In this document: piece by piece, positions 25,795 to 38,700 of the stretch
Layout: each line of letters begins with the position of its first letter
How positions within the stretch are numbered: position 1 is the stretch's first letter
Assembly: GCA_034509735.1 (NCBI GenBank)
Contig: JACGWO010000005.1
Span: 28,736,479-28,800,478, forward strand
Source: Sesamum alatum
Lineage: Eukaryota; Streptophyta; Magnoliopsida; Lamiales; Pedaliaceae
Reading direction: 5' to 3'
DNA: 64,000 nt
Notes under the pieces: generated by a model
The model's database searches: none
The model's input: the letters and a program-made list of their open reading frames with translations, nothing else
Told to the model about the DNA's origin: nothing
Program-made: the position numbers and the translations under genes

Positions 25795-28700
25795 TCATAG
25801 CGCCAGGGAGATTACCCGTGTGAGTGGGTCAATCAAAGCCTGGTGACATTCACACATATATAGACACAGTACTCTAACGAAACAAGAATCACATATTCTT
25901 ATTGATGAAAAAATTGTTCTTACAGGCTCAAAACTTAAAATCCTATGCAGTCCCATACTACTCACATGCCTTTGAAATGCGTCTCTACGCAAAGGTTTAG
26001 TAAAGAGATCTGCTATCATATCAGTGGTAGGAATATGCCTGAGAACCACTTGGCTTTGCGCAATACTATCACGAATGAAGTGATATCTGGTATCTATATG
26101 CTTAGTTCTCCCATGGTACTTGGGGTCCTTCGCATATGCTATAGCGGCTATGTTATCACAATAGATTACAACAGCATGGTGGACAAAGAGATAGCCTCTT
26201 GGACCGCTGATGTACAAGCCACATATTCTGCTTCCATGGTGGACAAAGAGATGCAGGGTTGTTTCTTGCTGCACCAAGTGATAGCAGCACCTCCTAACAA
26301 GAATGCATATCCCGACGTGGATTTGCGTTCATCTCTGTCCGCCGATCCATCAACGTCACTATATCCAACCAACTTTAAACTTCCCCCATGGTAGGTCAAG
26401 CCAGATCACTTGTTCCTTTTAGAAATCTGAGTATCCTCTTGACCGCTACCCAATGGTCGGGTCCAGGATGACTTTGATACCTGTTCACCATTCCAACTGC
26501 AAAGCACAGGTCTGGTCGAGTACACATCATAGCGTACACCAAACTTCCTACAGCGCTAGCATATGGAACCTTAGCCATGCGTTTCTTTTCTTCTTATGGG
26601 GCACAATTCTCTACTAAGAACACAACTTTTGTCCATAGGTGTGTCAACAGGATTGATATTGTGCATACGAAATCGCTCTATGATCCTTTTGAGATAAGTC
26701 TCTTGAGACAAACTCAAAAGTTTCCTAGAGCGATCTCGGTGTATCTTAACACCAAGTATGTACTCAACTTCTCCCATGTCCTTCATCTTAAATGTTGAGG
26801 ATAGCCACTTCTGAGTGGCGACAATCATTTCCTGCCAACAAAATGTCGTCCACGTATAGTGGAAGAATTAGAAACTTTTTTCCACTTCTTTTGACATACA
26901 CAAAGTGGTCCTCCTCAACCATCGTGAAGCCTATCGAGGTGATAGCTCGATGAAATCGATAGTACCACTGCTTGGATGATTGTTTCAGGCCATAAATGGA
27001 ACGTTTTAAGTGGCACACTTTGCCCTCTTGTCCCATTTTCTGAAAACCTTTAGGTTGATCCATATAAATCTCCTCATCCAGTTCTCCATTGAGAAATATT
27101 GTCTTTACATCCATCTGAAATAATTCCAGATCTAGGTGGGCGACAATGGCTAGAAGTAGGCGAACAGAGGCAAATCACACTACTGGGGAGAACGTCTCTC
27201 AATAATCTACATCCTCTTGTTGGGTATAACCCTTCGCCACCAATCGAGCTTTCAATTTGTTGATGCTTCCATCTGCCTTACGTTTGACCTTTAGAACCCG
27301 CTTGTTCCCAATGGTCTTACGCTTAGCTGGAAGATCAACTAGCTCCCAAACATTGTTCTTAGCCATAGAGCACATCTATTCTTCCATTGCAGTTATCTAC
27401 TCTTTTGCATTCGATGAAGTCACAGCTTCTTCGTATGTAGCTAGTTCATCCACATCTACAGAAGCACACACAAAGGCTTCCCCCTCGATCTCATATCGAT
27501 GATGGGGTATTCCTCCCCTTTTGCTTCTTCGCATATGTAGATTTTGAAAGTTATGTTCCTCTAGTGAACAACTCTTACTTAATTTGGGGTCGCTTTCATT
27601 ATCCCCGTCGATTGCTAGGTAAGAGTGTGGAGTCTCACCCCCAATTTTCCATACTTATGAGAGGTACTATGAACAAACCCTGTCAACCCCCATGGGCGTA
27701 AGCCTTCTAAGTTGGGTTTTCTGCTATGCCATAATTCATAGGGAGTCGAAGGAATAGATTTGGAGGGCACACGGTTTAAGATGTAGGCAACAGTTAAAAT
27801 TGCATCTCCCCAAAAAGATATTGGAAGATTTACTTGCGCCATCATCGATCTGGCTATTTCCAGAAGTGTACTATTCCTTCTCTCTACAACCCATTTTGTT
27901 GCGGAGTATGTGGAATCGTTAATTGCCGTATGATTCCTATTTCCTCAAAATTTTGCTTGAATGGCTCAGAAAGATATTCTCGCCCTCTGTCAGTTCTTAG
28001 AACTTTGAGGTTCGTATCTTATTGATTCTCAACCTCTGCTAAGAATCGCTTAAAACAAGTAAGCGCTTCTGAATGGTGAGATAAGAGATATTCTGACCCA
28101 TAGCGCGAATAATCATCAATGAAAGTGAGAAAATAATATGCACCGTAACGTGCTCTCATATTCATTGGCCTGCATATGTCTGAGTGGACTAACTCTAAGA
28201 GGTGAGTAGCCCTCTTAGCCTTCCCAAAAGGCTTTCGACAGGCTTTTCCCGCCAAACATGGTTCACAAGGAGGATGGTTGACTTTAGCAAGTGAACCTAA
28301 TAGGCATTCTCGAGCTAACCTAGTCATCCTTTCTTGTCTTATGTGTCCCAATCTCGCATGCCAATTGACAGAGATATTATCAACAGAAGAAGCAATGTAA
28401 GAAACACATTCATTTGCTAATTCTAGCATGAAAAAACCATTATTCATAAATCCTAAGCCATAGAGGTCTTTACCAAAATAAATAGACAGACCCAATTGTT
28501 CAAACAGAAAAGAAAAACCATGTTCCATCAATGTTGTAACTGAAAATAGATTAATCGAATGCTAGGTGCATATTGCACATCACTAAGGAGTAGCTCACGC
28601 CCAGTGCTGAGCTTGAGTTGATATGAACCAAGTCCAAGGACCTCTTCTTGTGCGCCATTGCGCATAGCAATGTAATGGTGGCATGCTGGCACTCGATGGT

Positions 28701-29130
28701 AATCTACAAATCCAGCTCGATCCCTTGTCACATGTTTTGTTGCGCTTGTATCTACAATCCAATCAAGGAGAGAATTAGCCACAAAAATTTGTAAGCACAC
28801 AAAAGAACTTGGAGAGCTAAGGTTAGGTCTTACCTTCTTTGGCTCAGTGCAATCACTAGTAAAGTGGCCCATCTTTTGACAGTTATAGTCCTTGGGCTTT
28901 GCCACATTTTTCTTTCCACCCTGTTTTCCTCAGCGACGCTTCATAGCCTTGTCATCTTGTGGGGCTAAGTTCTGGCTTTGGCTCTAGGTCTGGCTCTGTC
29001 TTGCACCAGCCGGTTTATTCCAAGCTTGCCTTTATGGGGCTTACGCTGACCGGCATGTGCGAGCAGGGCAGCCTATTGAGCACGTTCAGTTTCTCTACAG
29101 TCAGCCTCAAGTATTCTGCAGTCATAATCC
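25795..29130 (-). pseudogene. Ty1/copia gag-pol remnant (element D)
   Basis: Minus-strand pieces, in order: end of gag with zinc knuckle (CQKMGHFTSDC near 28880), protease with WIVDTSATKHVT (about 28760), GAG-pre-integrase and integrase core (HARLGHIRQERM, then LVHSDICRPM and TFIDDYSRYG, 28430-28090), further integrase (SFWGDAILTVAYILNRVP, about 27800), reverse transcriptase (ENGELDEEIYMDQPKGF-like, YVDDILLAGND near 26830), RNase H (STMEAEYVA near 26200) and the C-terminal end (DLFTKPLRRDAF near 25990). The order protease-integrase-RT-RNase H defines copia. At least eight frame changes or stops separate the pieces, and the protease DSG site reads DTS. The 5' LTR and most of gag are missing. 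Confidence 0.9.
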
Positions 29131-29160
29131 AATTAGACTGTTGAAGTATGTACAGACTGT

Positions 29161-30326
29161 TTACCAATGTACCAAGCAGATGAGAATACCATCTTTAATA
29201 ATAAAAAAAATCGTTTTATTAATGGTAAATGAAAATCCCTCCTTATCAAGGACCGGGATAGAAACAATGTTTTTGATCATGCTTGGTACATAGAAACAGT
29301 CGTTCAGTACAATCCTAACATGACTACTAATGACTAACTCCATTGATCCTACGGCTTCCGCAGCAACGGCTTGCCATCGCCTAGCCTCAGGATCATCTCA
29401 TCCTTGGTTAGCCTTCTGCTTCTTTCCAGTGCCTGCAAATCATTGCAGATGTGAGCATCACACCTGGTATCCAATACCCATAAAGCAAGATTAGTTATCA
29501 TGTTTACTTCAACCATAAATATACCTGGGTTGGAGAAGAGTTGTGGGCACTCCCTCTTCCAATGCCCCTTCCCTTGGCAATGCATGCAGACATCATTTAC
29601 CTTGAACCGCTGAGGACCACGGGCCTTCCCTTTCCCTTTGCTCGGTCCCACCGGAGCAATAGGGGCGCCAAGAGCGGAAGCAGGGGCCGCAACCGTATTC
29701 CCTTTTCCCTTCTTCCTCTTCCATCGTCCTACCCTCTTGCCATTCGCCTTGGAGGTTGAAGCCTCTCCTATCAATACCGCCGGCGCCGACTTGTGGGTCG
29801 TTGCCTCGTATTGGACCAGCATGTTGATCAACTCATGAATAGACTTTTCAAGTCTGTTTATGTTGTAGTTTACAACAAATGGGTCATAGGACGGAGGAAG
29901 CGACTGGAGGATCACGTCAATGTACGTGTCATTGTTAAGCCCAGCTTTAAGGTCCTCGAGTTTCTCCACTAGGGAGAGCATCTTAACCCCATGACTTTTT
30001 ACAGACGATCCTTCAGCAAGCTTGGTGCCAAAGAATGCTTTTGTGGCGAAGACATTGTCCAGCCTCTCATACGGCTTTTGGATGTCGTTAGACATCGAAG
30101 CTAGTATGATACTGTGTACTTTCCGGTTGTCCTCATGCCGTTTCTCGAACGTCAAATATTTTTCTAGCGTGGACCCCTCCGGTAAGTCGATCGGCGGCGG
30201 CTCTTCCATGACGTAGTCTTGGTTCTCGAAACCGAGGACAATCCTCAGGTTTCTCAGCTAGTCCGAGTAATTCGTTTCGTTGAATTTATTAGACTCAAGT
30301 ATCATGGTTAATGGATTCTTAGACAT
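29161..30326 (-). pseudogene. Copia gag and protease start (element B), truncated
   Basis: Gag starts at ATG 30326 (MSKNPLTMILESNKFNETNY), has one in-frame TAG near 30258, then stays open from 30209 to 29349. It contains the gag core (LEKYLTFEKRHEDNRKVHSI, MLSLVEKLEDLKAGL, LPPSYDPFVV), a basic region and the zinc knuckle CMHCQGKGHWKREC. The protease start WVLDTRCDAHICNDLQ follows; the usual DTG is DTR, which should kill it. A further piece (NDCFYVPSMIKNIVS) lies at 29343-29161. Pol is then lost and element D begins. The 5' leader and LTR lie upstream at 30327-34455. Confidence 0.85.
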
Positions 30327-32220
30327 ATCTACATTATAAAATGTAAAGCAGAAATTAGCAGATGATGGTAATATTATTGTTCAAGTTGAAGACATGGTCT
30401 TTTAGTCCTTAACCCTCCCACTATTTATACGAAAGTCTGCCACTCCAAATGAAGTTTCGGGAAACCATTTCCTAGTGGGCTTGGGATCCACAAGCGTAAT
30501 CTACATGCCCCGCTTTTACGATTCACATGAAGAAGACCTCGTGGGAGATATCCAATATCATTCTCATCCAATGAGATTCCCAAGATGTTTTGCCTCACCT
30601 ATTCGCATGGTTTCGAGGACTCCAAGCGAACCATGTTACTTAGTGTTGGGCCCGACCCATCAACCAAATCATGCCTCAAACTGTCACCCCCTCCCCCCCC
30701 CCCCCCCAACGACTCGTGAGGCAGGAAAATAGCGAATGCAGTCTCTTTGTTCACAACAATGGTGCAGCTTTCTCCTAGTCCAAGTGTGCCATAACTCGTG
30801 AGACCACACTTGGGTAGTGGCAGCTTCCTCACCACATTGTTGTGGATGGAAGGCTCGGACATATCAAAATACCATTTTGATCCAAGTCTGCTCTGGGCCT
30901 AATATTTGATTTGGTCCAACCAAATGAAAGTTTAATGTACGACCGAGACCTCATCACATTATGGTGTTTTAGCATGCATAAATATCTAATATTTAAAGCT
31001 ATAATTAAATACGCCGCATGCAGAAAATATAGCATACCCCTGTTAGGATGATCACAAACCCAACCTATGCGACCCACTGAGCCCGCAGTGAGTCTATGGT
31101 CTGTCTAGGGTGGTCCTAAATTATTACAAAGTGATATACCCATTGTCATTCCAATGGGCCTTGTAATGCTCTTGTTTCACGCCTTGATGCTTCACTTTGG
31201 GTCTCTGACTCCACAAGCTTGTTAAAAATAAAAACCTCACCAATACTATCTACTCTCATTACAACTGAAAGTAATACATTGGAAATAATAGCAAGCCTTA
31301 ACATCATGAGGCTAAAATACGGGAGATGATAGTCCCAAAACAAGAGGCGCGCAGGCCCCACCCAACAGAAATGTAAACAATCATACATTCATCCATACAC
31401 AAGGTCTAGGGCTTTTTGTGATCATCCCATGTTGATTCCGTCAACGCGCATAAACACAATTATTCCAAATAATTATGCATAAATCATGGGTATTCAAAAT
31501 ATCCAAGTGATGTCCAACATCACAAAACCTAAATACATAAATAATATGCAAAGATTCAAATTTCAAATTTAATGAACATTACAAACAATGCATCCAATGC
31601 ATGTATTAATCCCAAATTAATTAAGCAAATTTGATCTAAGGAACAATCCAATTATTCCAAATCAAATGTGCAAAATTAATACATTTTCATAATATTGTGT
31701 AGAAAAATTAGAAAATCAAATTTTTTGGAAAACGTTGAAAAAACGGCACAAAACGGCCCAACCGTTGTGCCTGTCGGCCAACCGCGTGCACAACGCCTTG
31801 CGCGCGCGCGCCCCGTGCCGCACTGGCCTCGGTCGGCAGTGGCATGCCTGCGCGCGGCGGCGATATGCGCGGCCGCCCCTGTCAGCACGCACGCTGGCAA
31901 ACACGCGCGGCCAGGCCTGCGCGTAGGCGTGAGCCCGGCAACGCGCCTGCCAGCCAGTGACCGGCCGGTAGGGGCGGCAGCTGTCCGTTTTTTCATATTT
32001 TTCGACATAATTTTTCAGCACATTTAAATAGAAATAAACTGAAAACGAGCATGCAATTCTAGATCCAATCTAAGAAAATAAGCATGCTTAAAAGTCCATC
32101 AAATTCAAACAATTGAATCATCATATAATTCACATATTTATGTAATCTAACTTGCCATTAAAGCCATAAAAGCAAGTAGATCATGCCAAGCACTAGATCT
32201 ATGCCCTATACATCGAACCG
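30327..32220 (-). other. 5' leader of element B
   Basis: A long non-coding stretch between the primer-binding site and gag. Parts (31330-31440) match the leader of element C at 50905-50970, including AGGCCC...CCAACAGAAA and GGGCT...GATCATCC. It contains a poly-C run near 30692-30708 and the GC-rich block listed separately. Open frames here have no domain. Confidence 0.6.
31735..31990. repeat. GC-rich CpG-dense block in leader of element B
   Basis: About 255 bp of strikingly GC-rich sequence with GCGCGCGCGC and many CG dinucleotides, set in AT-rich DNA. It is open in several frames on both strands, which is expected from low stop-codon frequency and is not evidence of coding. Confidence 0.8.
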
Positions 32221-32233
32221 GGCTCTGATACCA
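32221..32233 (-). other. tRNA-Met primer-binding site of element B
   Basis: On the minus strand TGGTATCAGAGCC, complementary to the 3' end of initiator tRNA-Met, the standard copia primer site. It lies two bases after the LTR end. Confidence 0.95.
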
Positions 32234-32235
32234 CT

Positions 32236-34455
32236 TGAAGGACAAGCGGATCCGCCCGGGAGCGCGAGCGGAAGCGAAAAAGCGAGAATAGTGCGTAAAT
32301 TTAAATCAAATTTAGATAAACGTGTCTCAAGGGGTGTACCCTAGGGTGCTCAACCGGGCGTTCGATGTAGGATGTATTAATGTTTAAAACATACATATGA
32401 CACATTTGGCATAGATGAAAAATTAAAACCATCAAAGCATAATAAAATCGTTACCTTTGATGATTTTACGTATGGTCGGCTACTTGTGTTGTTCCTTTTC
32501 CGAATGATCACAAAATCCAAACGTATGGATTCTCCAAAGGTGATCCACACCACACCGGAAGAAACACACGTCTTCTTTGCTAGAAGAAAACGGGTTTAGG
32601 AAGGAATCGGTTCAAGAGAAAAATACTATGAATTAGTGTTCTCTGAAACCTAGTTTGTTCTTCCTTTTGATTCAAAATCAAGTGAAGAACACAAGTGGTA
32701 AGGGAGAGAGATGGCCGAGAGTGAGAGAGGAGAGAGGGCCGAATTTTTGGTCTTCTTTTTCCTTGAAAAAGATGAATAATGATTCTCATGCACAAGGTGT
32801 TGTATATACTCCTATATATACATAATTAATGTGATTATTGGAATGTGTCTAGGTTTATCCAAGGATGTCTAGATACATCCCAATCAATCATCATTAATTC
32901 TTCAATCAAGCCTACCAACTTTTAAGGTATGATCAAATCATACCAAAAGGGAAGGGTTTGATTGGAGTAGATTTGTCTCTTTCTAGAAGAGATAAGTCAA
33001 CATACCACCTTGCATGAAACATGGCTGATTTTAGCTTCCTCCAAGGGAGCATTTCGGCCATGCTCAATATGGGAAGAAGTCCAACTTCTTCCTATTCCAA
33101 AATAGGAATTATTTCTCCTCTCGGGTCAAAATTTAACGGACCGGGTTTTATCGTAATCCAATTACGACGAACCCATAATTAAATTCAATTTAATGTCCAC
33201 TTAAATTATTCCCGTTGGTCATTTAATCCAATCAAAAGATCCAACATCTCAACTTTCCATAATTAATCGATAAATTTGGATTTATCGATTAAACGAGGGC
33301 CCGATACAATATCGGCCCGTCCATCCAATGGACTATCCCTTAAGTAATCCAATTACTTATTTATCCTTCGATATTGACTCCAAGTCAACCTCTCAACCTT
33401 CTCGGTGATTTGTTTGTGACCCTTTAGGTTCACCCTCAGCTAGACTTGGGCCCGTGTCCCACAAGGGCCCGTTACCATAGGTGGTCGTCTAGCGGTCCAT
33501 GGCACTAGAGACTAGGTGAATGTTGGCGTGAACATTTAGGCGCCGATTCCGTACGGGTACAGTCCTTCCGTCTACCGTCTCCCGGCCTTAGTCTAGGGTA
33601 TGAAATTGGGCGTCGGTTCCCATCCTTGACTAGGTATCTATGTTTAATACTCGAGACTACGTATGCTTCATTGCGTCGACACAGGAAACTATTTCCTGTT
33701 CGACCAACCACTGTGGCCACAACTTTAAACAGCATGAACGTGTCTCCGAGTGCATAGAAGATACCTCTGTCACATACTGACAGGGGACGAATCCTCTTTT
33801 TGGAATCCACCATCCTCGCTACACATTCTGACTGCACTGGACAAGGCTTATAATGATCATCTTACAGAATAATCACCTCTCGTCAGATCCAAGATACAGT
33901 CATCCTGTGCACGCGATTGCCATGATTCCTCAAGTCTGAGGACTACTCCCGTACTATCGGAACCGAAAAAAATCCAATCATACCGATCAAGCCTCCAACG
34001 CTTCCATATGATGATCCCCGCGAGTCAGTCCAGTCGGCTCAACCCCAGTCGACCAACCCATCAAGATCGTGTAGGCGTCCCACCCCTGTCGCCGATGAAA
34101 CACGGCACTCATCCAATAAATACGACTCTTGATGCAAGTCTCAATAGGACTCTCGATGCCCTATCTCGAGGTCCTCGACTTGGAACGTTTCAGACCCAAC
34201 TCTTTATCAGTTGGTTTCATGACCACCATCCAATGCATAGCTCAACTGCATGAGTTGTTAACCATGGTCTGTGGGCTTTATTGCGATATAAGTAAAACAC
34301 CGTTTTAACATATGTGAAATGAGCGCAACAAAGTAAGCACCAATAGTGACGAACACTCATTCAATTCATCACATAATAATATTACATTTACATCAAGTTG
34401 TCAAATAGGTTACAAAATGCCAAACCTATTGGCTTTCTGGTCACTTCTTCTAACA
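32236..34455 (-). repeat. 5' LTR of copia element B (2.2 kb)
   Basis: On the minus strand it starts TGTTAGAAGAAGTGACC (plus 34455) and ends at plus 32236 (complement of TGAAGGACAAGCGG), giving TG...CA. The limits are supported by the related LTR of element C (52199-54207), which shares the start TGTTAGAATAGGTGACC and the middle ATGGCACTAGAGACTAGGTG. A TATA-like run TATATATAGG lies on the minus strand near 32805-32820. It is inserted into a LINE: the LINE frame ends exactly at 34456. The 3' LTR is not present in the window. Confidence 0.8.
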
Positions 34456-35795
34456 TTTGGATGATATGCCAAGCTTGTTTCGCAAGCAAAGCGTCATTAA
34501 AGAGGTCAAGACGACGAAAGCCGAGCCCTCCAACATTCTTTCGGACAGAGTTTCTTCCATGAGAGCCAATGAACCCTACTAGAGCCTTTATTATGCCACT
34601 AGAAGTTTGCGATAAAACTTTCCAATTTGCGGACAAATGATAAAGGCAGTTTGAAACACGACATAGCATAGGAGGGGATGGATTGAAGGACAACTTTGAT
34701 GAGGACTTCCTTACCCGCCTGGGATAAGCACTTCGAATCCCACCCTTGGATGCGGTCCAACACTCTATCAAGGATACCGACAAACATTAAGCTTTTGGAC
34801 TTTCCACCCACCGCCGGCAGACCAAGATACTTGTCATGTTTATCCACATTCCTAACCCCCAAAACAGCAGCAAGTGAGTTGGCCTCCTCCAAACCCGCAT
34901 TCTTGCTAATAACCATGCTAGATTTCTCCAAGTTGATCACCTGGCCTAAAGGTTCCGAATAACGGGTAGGATTTGAGAGATAGCCTGCATGGAGTCGGAA
35001 GAAGCTTCGCAGAAAACTAGTGTGTGGAAAATACGCGGCGCAGATCTAGCAATACGAACACCAGAAATAGAGTTAAGGCGTTCAAAATCCTTAAATAGAC
35101 AACTAAGAGCCTCCGAGCAAAATAGGAAGAGATAAGGGGACAGAGGGTCCCCCTGACGGAGGCCCCTCTGTGGTGTTAGGGAGCCAAATTGTTCGCCACT
35201 CAAGACAAAAGAAAAGGAAACAGAGGAAACTAGAAGCATAATGAGGTGAATGAAACGAGAATTAAAACCTAACCGAAGAAGCATGCATTCCAAAAAGCGC
35301 CATTCCACCCGATCGTACGCTTTGCTCATGTCGAGCTTAATTGCTACAAAACTCTTATTCCTGCCTGTCTTAGATTTCAAGAAATGGTTAATTTCAAAAG
35401 CCACAAGGATATTATCAGAGATAAGGCGGCCAGGGATGAAAGCGGATTGTGATTCAGAGATGATAGAGTTCATGAGCGGTTTAAGGCGGTTGGTAATGGC
35501 TTTTGATGCAATTTTATTAAATAATGTTACATAGGCTTATTGGCCGAAAGTGACTTACCGTTTCCGGATCATCAACTTTTGGGATAAGCATTATGTGTGT
35601 AAAGTTAAGGAAGCATCAAAGTTATGGTGGTTAAGAATGTTAAAAAACAACAGAAGTGATATCATGACCGATAATATGCCAAAATTTATGATAAATGATG
35701 GGGGGGCATACCATCGGGACCGGGGGATTTGTAAGGAAACATTTGTGAAATAGCTTTGCTTATCTCGGTCGCTGTGAACGGACAACAAAGGATTA
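34456..35795 (-). pseudogene. LINE reverse transcriptase fragment
   Basis: Minus-strand pieces in order: FTATEISKAISQMFPYKSPG (about 35780-35700), SQSAFIPGRLISDNILVAFE, KLDMSKAYDRVEWRFLE, QRGLRQGDPLSPYLF (35470-35100), KYLGLPAVGGKSKS (about 34820) and GGLGFRRLDLFNDALLAKQA (about 34500). This is the non-LTR reverse transcriptase of plant LINEs, which copies its RNA at nicked target DNA. The YADD catalytic region is lost at a frame break near 34960-35030. It is 5'-truncated, as is usual for LINEs, and joins Ty3/gypsy sequence at about 35795. On the other side it is cut by the LTR of element B. Confidence 0.9.
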
Positions 35796-38700
35796 CCTTG
35801 TAGCAATAGATTCCCTTGGGAGTACGGAAGGCCGTGCATTCCTCGTCTTTGGGTGATACTCTAATTTGGTTGTACCCAGAGGAGCTATCCATGAAAGACA
35901 ATGCTTCGTGTCCTGTGGTTGCATCAACCATGAGTTCGATGATAGGCAATGGAAAATCATATTTCGGACACGCTTTGTTCAAGTCTCAAAAGTCAACACA
36001 AATACGAATTTGGTCGTTCTTTTTCTTGACCGGCACGATGCTAGAAATTCACGTCGGGTATTTAACTTCTCTGATAAACCCAGCGTTGATAAGCTTGTTC
36101 ACTTCTGTCTCGATGCGAGGGATGAGGTCTGGATAGAGAACCTTTTGCGACTGCTTTACCAAGCACGCTCCATATTTTATGGCCAGGTGGTGGATAGCGA
36201 CTTTCGGGTCTAAACCTGACATCTCTTTGTATGTCCACACAAAGACATCTCTATATTCCTTCAAGGTTTTGAGATATTTCTCCTCTTACTCTAAGATTAG
36301 GAGTGTACTGACAAATACAGGGTGCGGTTCCCCGACTGTGCCAAGATTCCGTTCCTTGAGCTCATCAACAGTTGCTTGTCCGCCATCTTCAAGTTGTTGG
36401 GGAGCATTTTGGACCTCACCTTGAAAAGCGTCCGAGTAGGAACCTTCATCAATGTTGACATGATTAGAGCCGACAATGACTTCTATCTCTTCTTCATTTA
36501 GAGCGTTGGATGAATCGTGTGATCCACTGGAGACATGTTGCTTTATTCTAATCGGTCCTCCTAAAGAGATGATTAGAAGTGAAGTCTTACCTCCTCGGGG
36601 TTGAGATAGATGAAGTGTTTCACCTACGTCACTTTCCTTTGGCTCTTTTGTCTCATCAAGACGACCTTTTTTCTTAGAATGTTGAGCATGGCCGTTTCCA
36701 AGGCGGTCGAACACGGACCCTTACTGGCGTCGCCTTGTATTGCCGGATGAAGTCCCGCCCGCCTCACCTAATCGTTCAAAAATAGAAGTGTGCGCATCAA
36801 GAGCGCCGAGCCTATTGAATACCGAGACACAGTTGTTATTCGGTCATTGACCTTCATTGGTTTTATCATTTGCGAAAATATATTGTGCAATTACACGCTC
36901 GTTTTTCTTTCTTGTATGAATCTTCACAGGCTCCTCTGGAGAGAAACCCAAACTGGTACGAGTTGATCTGCGCGATAGTCTTGCCTTCTCAATCTGTGTT
37001 GCGCCTCTGTCAACTCATGGATTTTTTCTCCAGTCAACTCAGGATTTAACTTGTTGAGTATTGATGGCGCCGAAAAATCATAGCCGGACTTCACCAAAAG
37101 GTGATACGCTTTCGGACCAAATGCCCCCTTGCATGTCTTTGTGTTGGTCTTTGGAAGAGAGAGTCGCTTGAAATTAGTGAATGTAGGCCAGTGATTGACA
37201 TGACCAACTCATTCTTGATTTCTTGAAAGTTATTGGCCCTTGGCTCTTTGAATTATCTCCTTCCCTTGAAGAGCAGTGGAACGTCTTGCTTCGGTTGGTT
37301 TTGCTTTCCTTTGCATTTGACTGAACCACATATCGGAACACCAATGAGTAGGGTGGCTTTTTGAACTCGTGCTTTTCACGGGTCGGGCTTTCATTAGTGA
37401 TCACCTTACTAACCATTTCATTGTTGTTTTAAGAGGGCATAGCCTCGGGCTATATCTCTTCGATGGAATAACCAATTGAAAATATCGAGGGCAACACTTC
37501 TTGCATGGTGTCGGGACCACGGTAGAGTTTTGCATCAGTGAAGTATGACTCTGCCTCGGTGAAAGGTTTCATGTCAATATCAACTTTCATGATTTCCTCG
37601 TTCTTGATGTATTTGAAGCATTGGTGTAGCGTGGAGGGAACAACTTCATTTTCATGCAACCACGACCTTCCTAGCAATAGGTTGTAGAAGGTTCTTACAT
37701 CGATGATGTGGAAAAGAGTGCTTACTTTTAATTCCCTTATGGTGAGGTCAAGTCAGGCCATGCCAATGGCTCGTTGAGTTCTTTGATCGAAGCATTGGAT
37801 GGTCAGATAGCTACGGGACAAGTCTTCTAGGTTATGCCCAATTTTGTCATGATGGATTTTGGCATGATATTGATAATAGATCCACCGTCTATGAGTATGC
37901 AACTTATCCCTTGCTCTTTTATGAACCCCAAGACGAAGAGTGATCAGTTGTGTGGCTTTGACCCAAGCAGTAAGTCTTCGTCTGTGAAGGATAAGGTGGA
38001 AAAGCAAGAGAGCAACGGTTGTCTTCTATCTTTGCATGGAGGAGCACCTGCGGTCTTATTCTTCCGTTGAAAAAATGTATGTGGGAAGAACTCTTCTAGA
38101 GTCATCAGAAGGCGCTGACGGGTCATCTTCTGTAACTTATTTTTTGTCTGCGCGGGCCGCAAGCATTTGTTCAAGCATGGCTTCCTCGAGCGTAGGGTGA
38201 AGCTTGTCGACAGTCATTCTTTGTCTTTGTCGACGCGTCACGAGGGTCCATCCTTTGCCATCGTCGGTAGCTTCTTCTTTCTTCTCGTTGATTGGCGAAG
38301 CTTCTACTTATATTGGCTCAAGACTCCTGAACTAAAGCAAGGTTGACATTGTTGTAGTGGATTGCTTGATTTCTGGCTTTTCCTTCGAGACTTGCACACT
38401 ATTCGCCGGAGTGATGCTGGCGACATTTGTCCCCATTGTTTCTTCGACATCCAAGATTATCTTACCTTCTTTAGCCAGGGCCATAATTTTCTCTTTGACT
38501 ACGAAGCACTTCTCTATGGGATGGCTAATCACCCGGTGATACTTGCAATACTTGGGGTCGTTCACCCTCCCGGCGAATGCTTGGACTCTGGCAATTCAAT
38601 CAACTTTTCTCTCCAAGAGTTCGTTGAAAATGTAGGGCACGTCAGAGTCGGGAACGGGTATTCCTTTTGTTGCAGTTCTTTCAACGTAGGCCGACGTTTG

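Noticed and set aside
31676..32027. Open frames of about 100 codons on both strands
   Set aside because: Same composition effect in the GC-rich leader of element B.
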